NCBI GenBank assembly: GCA_024114885.1
Contig: CP099425.1
Location: 1-64,000, forward strand
Reading direction: 5' to 3'
DNA: 64,000 bases
Source of the DNA: Septoria linicola
Taxonomy: Eukaryota; Ascomycota; Dothideomycetes; Mycosphaerellales; Mycosphaerellaceae
Below are positions 59,301 to 64,000 of the stretch, piece by piece; the first letter of the stretch is position 1; every line of letters begins with the position of its first letter. Position numbers and translations under genes: made by a program. The notes beneath the pieces are model-generated. The model saw only the letters and a program-made list of their open reading frames with translations, did not search any database and was not told where the DNA came from.

Positions 59301-60540
59301 ATCTTTAGAGCGATCGCTATATAGGCCTTAATTATTAACCTATTATCTATCGTAGCTAAGTTAATCGAAATCTCCTAGCTATAAGTAGGCCTTAGAATAT
59401 ATAGATAGTCGTAATCGTAAGACTTCGCCCGCTATCCTATCGACGAGCGTAGTAGCTATAGGCCTCCTTCTTCGAGCCGACGAATCGTAGTAATTATAAG
59501 GTCTTATATACTAGTAGTAATATTATCGACGCTTACTAGCTTACGGCCTTTATAGACTACCGTTTCTCTAGCCTTGAACTTAGAGTTTAGTCTTAGAGTA
59601 GACTTCTTTACTACTTCGTATAACTACTAGACGTCTCTACTACCTTCGTTATATACTTCTAATTTAAAGTCCTTATTACTATTAATCTAACGCTAGGCTG
59701 TCTTTAAGAGCTTACTATAATCCAAGTCCTTGTTATTAAGATCTAACCTAAGATAGGCCTAGAGCCTCTTACCGAAACGAAATAGAAGGCCTCGTATAAA
59801 TAGAAGAGTACGAGAACGCTCGTCTATATACGAAGTAGGCATAGTATTAGAGTAGAGTATAAACTACCTTAAGTACTCTAAGAGATTATTATCCTCTATA
59901 CGGTTAACCTTATAAAGGTTTTCTATATAGTAGCGGTTTCCGAGCATATATATATTATCGTACTTTTAGTATTCCTTGATAATCGACTCTTTGAACTTAG
60001 CGTAGTCTCGGTCGTAGAAACTATTAAGGCGCTAGTATCTTCTATATTAGATAACCGTGACCTAAGTAAGTAACTTCTCGTAAAGCTACTTATTATTATT
60101 AATAAGTAGAATAGCGTAGTTACTATATAGTGCTTTAAAGCGCTTAATATACTCGGTTACGTTCTCCCTATTAAAGAAGGGATTCTAGTCTAAGCTAGGT
60201 AGTAGCGGAACCTAAGCGATAATTACCTTCTAGTTTTAAGTTACTTAGATAGTCTCTATAAGTAGCTAGAACTACGCTATAGATAGTCTACCTCCTAAGT
60301 TTAGTTCTCGAAAGATATTAGTATTAGGGTTAAGGTTAGTACCTCCTTAGTCCTCCGCTTCTATAGACATGTCGTTGTCTAGTAGAGAGAATAAAGTAAA
60401 AGCGGATAGTAGCTTTACTAGTAATCTTCGAATTTGCTTATTAAGCTAGTTAGATAAGCTACTCTCTAGTGTTTTAGGCTAGCTAGTAGATACTAATTCA
60501 CTTATAGAGCTTGTTCGAAGGCGTTCTAAGAGTATATTAT
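53321..60540 (-). pseudogene. Gypsy D gag, protease, RT, RNase H, integrase, degenerate
   Basis: Minus strand. Gag about 60490-58600; the protease motif reads LINERA with the catalytic Asp codon changed to AAC (complement of 58103-58105). The palindromic motif is at 57432-57459. The RT box reads F-L-N-N (complement of 55896-55907). RNase H lies about 55450-55040. Integrase ends near 53330. Catalytic losses are all G-to-A on the coding strand. Continuous from end to end, so useful as reference for the interrupted copies. Confidence 0.85.
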
Positions 60541-61309
60541 ACTCTCCTTAATTAGGTTTTTAAATAAAATATAGTTATTGTTTAAAACGATAACTAAAAA
60601 ACAAGAGTCTAAAATTTTCTTAGCCGTTAGAAGGTAAACGTTAAACTTTTCTTTATAATACCGGGGCTATATTAATTATACCTAATAAGCAAGGCATGTC
60701 GTGTCGTATAGTTCGACCGTTTATAGCTAGGCGCGTCTATCTTACTTATTTAGGTAATTCGCTATATAACTATAGTAGTATAATATTACGTTAGCCTATA
60801 CTATATACCGGGTCCGAGGCCTTAGACGTAATTAGTGTCCTTAGCTAAACGATTAGCGTCTAACGCCGTACTAGAGCTTATTCTAAGCGATCTATATACT
60901 AGAGGATACGAGATTGCCTAGACAGGTCCGGCCTATCCTATAGCCTCTACGCTATCCGAACGAGAGCGTTTTTACGCTAAACTAGGGTCTAATCGAAGAC
61001 TATTATAGGTATAGAGACCTCGAGTAAATCTCCGATATAGTAAGTCGCCTTACTATCTATCTAATAATTGCCGAATAGATTCGTACTAAAGGGTACTAGA
61101 GGTTTATAACTTTTCCGGGTTAGAGCGATATCTATATTCTAGAGGCTTCTATATTATTATAGCCCTTTAAGTCGCCTCTTACGTAGGCTTCTTTTAGGCC
61201 TCTTATCTATATTTATAGTACGTTAGTTCTCGCTTTAAGGCTACTATCTACCCTCCGCGCTTCTAGTTCTAGCGTAAGAGAGAAGAGATAGCTCTACCTT
61301 CGGCTCTAT
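60541..61309. other. Gypsy D leader with motif site 1
   Basis: Minus-strand leader between 5' LTR and gag. The palindromic motif is at 60572-60599 (ATAGTTATTG ... AACGATAACTA). Confidence 0.6.
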
Positions 61310-61588
61310 TAATAGATAATAACTACTCTAATACTAACCCCCTAGGTAGGTATAAGAGCGGTCGCTATAGAACAAGACCTATTCGGAGAGTAATAGTCTT
61401 GTAATACGTATATTAACCGGTAGTAACGAGCTCAAACTAGTAGTCCTAAGACTAAGAGCCTATACTAGGACCGTAGGACATTAAATTAATTAAGTAGAGT
61501 AAATATTACTATCTTAGAAACGAGCTACTACCTTACTTTTATACTAAAACTGCTAAGTACGGTATATAGGTAGGCCTTTACCTTACTA
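61310..61588 (-). repeat. 5' LTR of Gypsy D
   Basis: 279 bp on the minus strand, followed by target duplication CTAT 61589-61592. Confidence 0.92.
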
Positions 61589-61592
61589 CTAT

Positions 61593-61745
61593 AGATATTA
61601 AGGAGTATATATTTAGCGAAGCTAGCTTTATAAGCGTAGATAGTAACTTAGAAGTATTAGTATCGAAGAAGAGAGAGGCTATTCCTAAGAAGATCCTTAA
61701 GAATATAGTAGAAGATTAGCGTCTAGCGAATAATAATTAGATCTA
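61593..61745 (+). pseudogene. Gypsy A ORF3, last part
   Basis: Final segment of the A frame after Gypsy D, ending in the KKREAIPKKI-like region that also ends ORF3 in C. The motif at 61760-61788 and the polypurine tract follow. Confidence 0.55.
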
Positions 61746-61907
61746 AGAAGGTGTTTTTAGTAGTTATCGTTAGAAAAGGTAACTATTTAATAGGCTTCTA
61801 ATTAAAAGTTTAATAGACTTTAATAGGAAAACTAGCTAGTTTTAAGTAATTCTAAGAAGGCTCTATAGGTAGTTAGGTATCTAGTTAGATACTAAGAAAG
61901 AGAGGAT

Positions 61908-62186
61908 TAGTAAGGTAAAGGCCTACCTATATACTATACTTAGTAGTTTTAGTATAAAAGTAAGGTAGTAGCTCGTTTCTAAGATAGTAATATTTACTCT
62001 ACTTAATTAATTTAATGTCCTATAGTCCTAGTATAGGCTCTTAGTCCTAGGACTACTAGTTTAAGCTTGTTACTACTAGTTAATATACGTATTATAAGAC
62101 TATTACTCTCCGAATAGGTCTTGTTCTATAATAACTACTCTTATACCTACCTAGGAGGTTAGTATTAGGACAGTTATTATCTATTA
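61908..62186 (+). repeat. 3' LTR of Gypsy A
   Basis: 279 bp, preceded by the purine tract AAGAAAGAGAGGA and followed by CTAT 62187-62190, the duplication matching 7955-7958. Confidence 0.92.
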
Positions 62187-63744
62187 CTATATCTCTATCT
62201 AAAAACTTATATATACTAGTAAAAGTATCTTATAACGAGACTACTATAAGTAATATAAGACGTAAGGATCTATTAGAGCTCGACTACGATAATACTATCT
62301 TAGTTTAGTCGACTACGTAACTTTATTAATAAATTTATTAAGCGTTAGTCGCTACTAATACTTATACTATCTAATACTAACTAGTAACGGTTAGAATATC
62401 TTATATCTCTAACTATACCTTTCGCTTAGGCTACTATCTACGTTAGTATAATAGAGAGCTCTAGCTTCTATCTAGTCCTTAGCTACTATAACTCTCTTTT
62501 CGATATTCTAGATAAAATAGATAAGAAACTTAAGTATAAGAAAGAAGCTTAGAAGATCTTACTCTATAAGGTACTAGATAAAGCGTATACTAAGCTCTTT
62601 TAATATTATTAATAGACCTAGTAATAGTTTAGAGACTACTATAGTATAGTAGTACTACTATATCCTATAATTAAGAGTATATTCTAGAAGTAAGGTACTT
62701 TCGATAACGATAGTTTAGAAGATCTCTACTAGAGTAAATTATATATAGAGTAGTTAAAGTATTATAAAGCTTTATCTAGTACTATATAAGCTTTAGTATA
62801 GTAGCCTCGAGGTATATAAAGCTTCTTAACCTTCTTTATTATAAAGATCGATAGCGATAATAATAAAGCTTAACTAGTACTCGATATAGCTCTCTTAGTT
62901 AAGCTTAATAATAAACTAGAGCGCTATTAGAAAGTAGACTTCTTATATATAGATAGAATAGATCCTATAGATATATAGCTAGCTCTTACTAATATATTCT
63001 CTACTATATCGAAAATAGCCTAGGATATTCTATATATTCTAGTAGTAGGTACTAGATATAAACGAGATTTTAGTATTATACCTTATTCGAACTACTATAA
63101 TCGGATATATAATCTAGATATCTTTATATATATTATACTTTTACGATATCGATATCGCGATTATAAGTATAATATAAGAGTAGTACTTACTATAGAAGTA
63201 TCTACTCTTTATCCTAATTTAGAACTTACTTATAATTAGATAGATATAGTCGAGAAGTAGAATAAAGAGGTTAAAAACGAAATTAAGGCTCTTTTAAAGT
63301 TTAATAGTACTAGTAATAATAAAGAGGTTATAAAGATAGATAAATTATAGTATTAAAGTACGTAAAAGCATAATACGCTCTATAGAGAAGCTTTTAGAGC
63401 TAGAACGTAGCTACTAACTACGTCTACTAACTACGTCTACTAACTATATATATTATAAACTTAAGTCGATATTAGATTAGCCTATTCGTTCTACTTATTA
63501 CTATTATCCCTCTCTCTATCTTTACTACTCTATTATATACTTTCTTTTCTAGTCGATACTAACTAGAATCTATTTACTTCGTAGTTATACTTAAAACCTA
63601 TATTATATCTATTTTTTATCTATCTAACCTATCTAAGTATAGAGTAGGTATTTATACTATACCTATTACTATCTTCTATAGGTAGGCTAAGACCTAGCCT
63701 AATCTATATACTAACCTATTTTAGTATATCTATTCTAATCTCTA
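62187..63744 (-). mobile_element. hAT copy 2 (inverted), segment right of Gypsy A with left terminus
   Basis: Reverse complement of 27819 to about 29362 in the complete hAT. The terminal 41 bases align without gaps with the left end of that element, including a RIP-altered inverted repeat ending ...CTAATCTCTA at 63744. Three 13-bp units lie in tandem at 63414-63445. Confidence 0.85.
62270..63350 (+). pseudogene. hAT transposase C-terminal part (copy 2), degenerate
   Basis: Plus-strand frame with the clearest view of the hAT C-terminus: LRNFINKFIK near 62320, YNSLFDILDK near 62490, a KLERYQ/QKVDF stretch near 62925 leading to DPIDI-x-LALTNIFSTISKIA (about 62950-63020) and then DILYILVVGTRYKRDFS at about 63023-63075, the hAT dimerisation block with its ER-DFS signature (Glu changed to Lys here). 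The upstream part of the gene is on the other side of Gypsy A at 7838-7958 and perhaps earlier. Stops are TAG/TAA. Confidence 0.82.
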
Positions 63745-63823
63745 GTAGCTATAGTAGAGATATCTAGGACGTATTATTAGTTAAAAACGATACTACGAGT
63801 ATTAATTACTTTAGATCTAGTAT
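63745..63823. other. Short spacer between hAT copy 2 and Copia LTR
   Basis: Eighty bases of pre-insertion sequence, unidentified. The 8-bp duplication expected next to the hAT end would be GTAGCTAT if it existed, but the partner end is not identified. Confidence 0.4.
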
Positions 63824-64000
63824 TATTAAGAATATATCCTAGATAGTTAGTCTAGATATAGGTATTTAAGTATAGTTCTAGATACCTAAGGTATCTACCT
63901 AAGGCTTAGTAAGAGGTATATCTTACTTCTTTTTCTTCTCTTCTTAGATAACTAACTTAATTAACTTTGTATTTAGTTCCTAGTATATTACTACTATACT
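63824..64000 (+). repeat. Copia LTR, partial (runs off the window)
   Basis: The first 177 of 278 bp of the Copia LTR, TATTAAGAATATATCC onward, more strongly RIP-mutated than the two LTRs at 15758 and 21779 (for example AACTAACTTAATTAAC for AACTAACAAAATCAAC). Either a solo LTR or the 5' LTR of a second element. Confidence 0.9.

Larger units (their letters stand above)
48362..61588 (-). mobile_element. Gypsy-type element D, same family, inverted, uninterrupted (13,227 bp)
   Basis: Inserted in A ORF3 in opposite orientation, with target duplication CTAT at 48358-48361 and 61589-61592. Both LTRs are 279 bp. It has no nested insertion, so it fixes the full length of the family at about 13.2 kb. 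All coding regions carry RIP-type stops. Confidence 0.93.
7959..62186 (+). mobile_element. Gypsy-type LTR retrotransposon A (outer element, 13.2 kb without insertions)
   Basis: Bounded by two 279-bp LTRs (7959-8237 and 61908-62186) and a CTAT duplication. After removing the nested Copia, Gypsy C and Gypsy D with their duplications, about 13.19 kb remains, matching D (13,227 bp). Order on the plus strand: LTR, about 0.8 kb leader, gag, protease, reverse transcriptase, RNase H, integrase, spacer, ORF3, polypurine tract, LTR. The RT-RNase H order with integrase downstream is that of Gypsy/Metaviridae. All frames carry RIP stops. It is inserted into hAT copy 2. Confidence 0.93.

Overview
This window is a chromosome end of a filamentous ascomycete (Pezizomycotina-like). 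It starts with about 13 copies of CCCTAA, the C-strand of a TTAGGG telomere. It then runs inward through about 64 kb of repetitive DNA that has been heavily mutated by RIP (repeat-induced point mutation). The dinucleotides CA and TG are nearly absent and TA is very abundant. Former reading frames can still be followed, but they are full of TAG/TAA stops where CAG, CAA or TGG codons would be expected. I see no intact protein gene, tRNA, rRNA or CRISPR array. The species cannot be named from this sequence.

Layout. 1-79 is the telomere. About 300-4166 is one very long degenerate subtelomeric reading frame, followed by 18-bp and 198-bp tandem repeats up to 4870. 4910-7343 is the right part of a hAT-like DNA transposon (copy 1). 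7344-7958 and 62187-63744 belong to an older locus containing the left end of a second, inverted hAT (copy 2), which is split by a 54-kb nest of retrotransposons. The nest is a 13.2-kb Gypsy-type element A (7959-62186, 4-bp target duplication CTAT). A is interrupted by three insertions: a Copia-type element (15758-22056, duplication GCTTC), a second Gypsy copy C (25315-46809, duplication ATAG), and a third, inverted Gypsy copy D (48362-61588, duplication CTAT). C is itself interrupted by a complete hAT transposon (27819-36041) with 17-bp terminal inverted repeats and a perfect 8-bp target duplication AGTATTAG. The window ends inside another Copia LTR.

The most interesting object is the 8.2-kb hAT transposon. 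Besides a degenerate hAT transposase (minus strand) and an unidentified charged protein (minus strand), its right half carries, on the plus strand, two adjacent reading frames with clear histone H3 folds. One is a short H3-like protein. The other is a longer one with a lysine-rich, repeat-bearing N-terminal tail and GT-AG introns. The same two histone genes lie in hAT copy 1, so they belong to the family and are not a chance insertion. Ten non-coding places along this transposon each carry a pair (sometimes a triplet) of an AGTCGG-type motif spaced exactly 13 bp apart, on one strand or the other, including inside several introns. A transposon that encodes its own H3 variants and carries phased motif pairs in its non-coding parts is the best candidate here for an undescribed system.

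The Gypsy family is also unusual. It is 13.2 kb long with short 279-bp LTRs. Downstream of the pol region it has a further ~1,000-codon plus-strand reading frame (ORF3) that I do not recognise. A near-palindromic AGTTATC...GATAACT motif recurs at four corresponding positions in all three copies, roughly bracketing the coding modules. The Copia element is much less mutated than its surroundings and keeps recognisable zinc-knuckle, protease, integrase, RT and RNase H remnants, but its RT catalytic Asp pair has become Asn-Asn.
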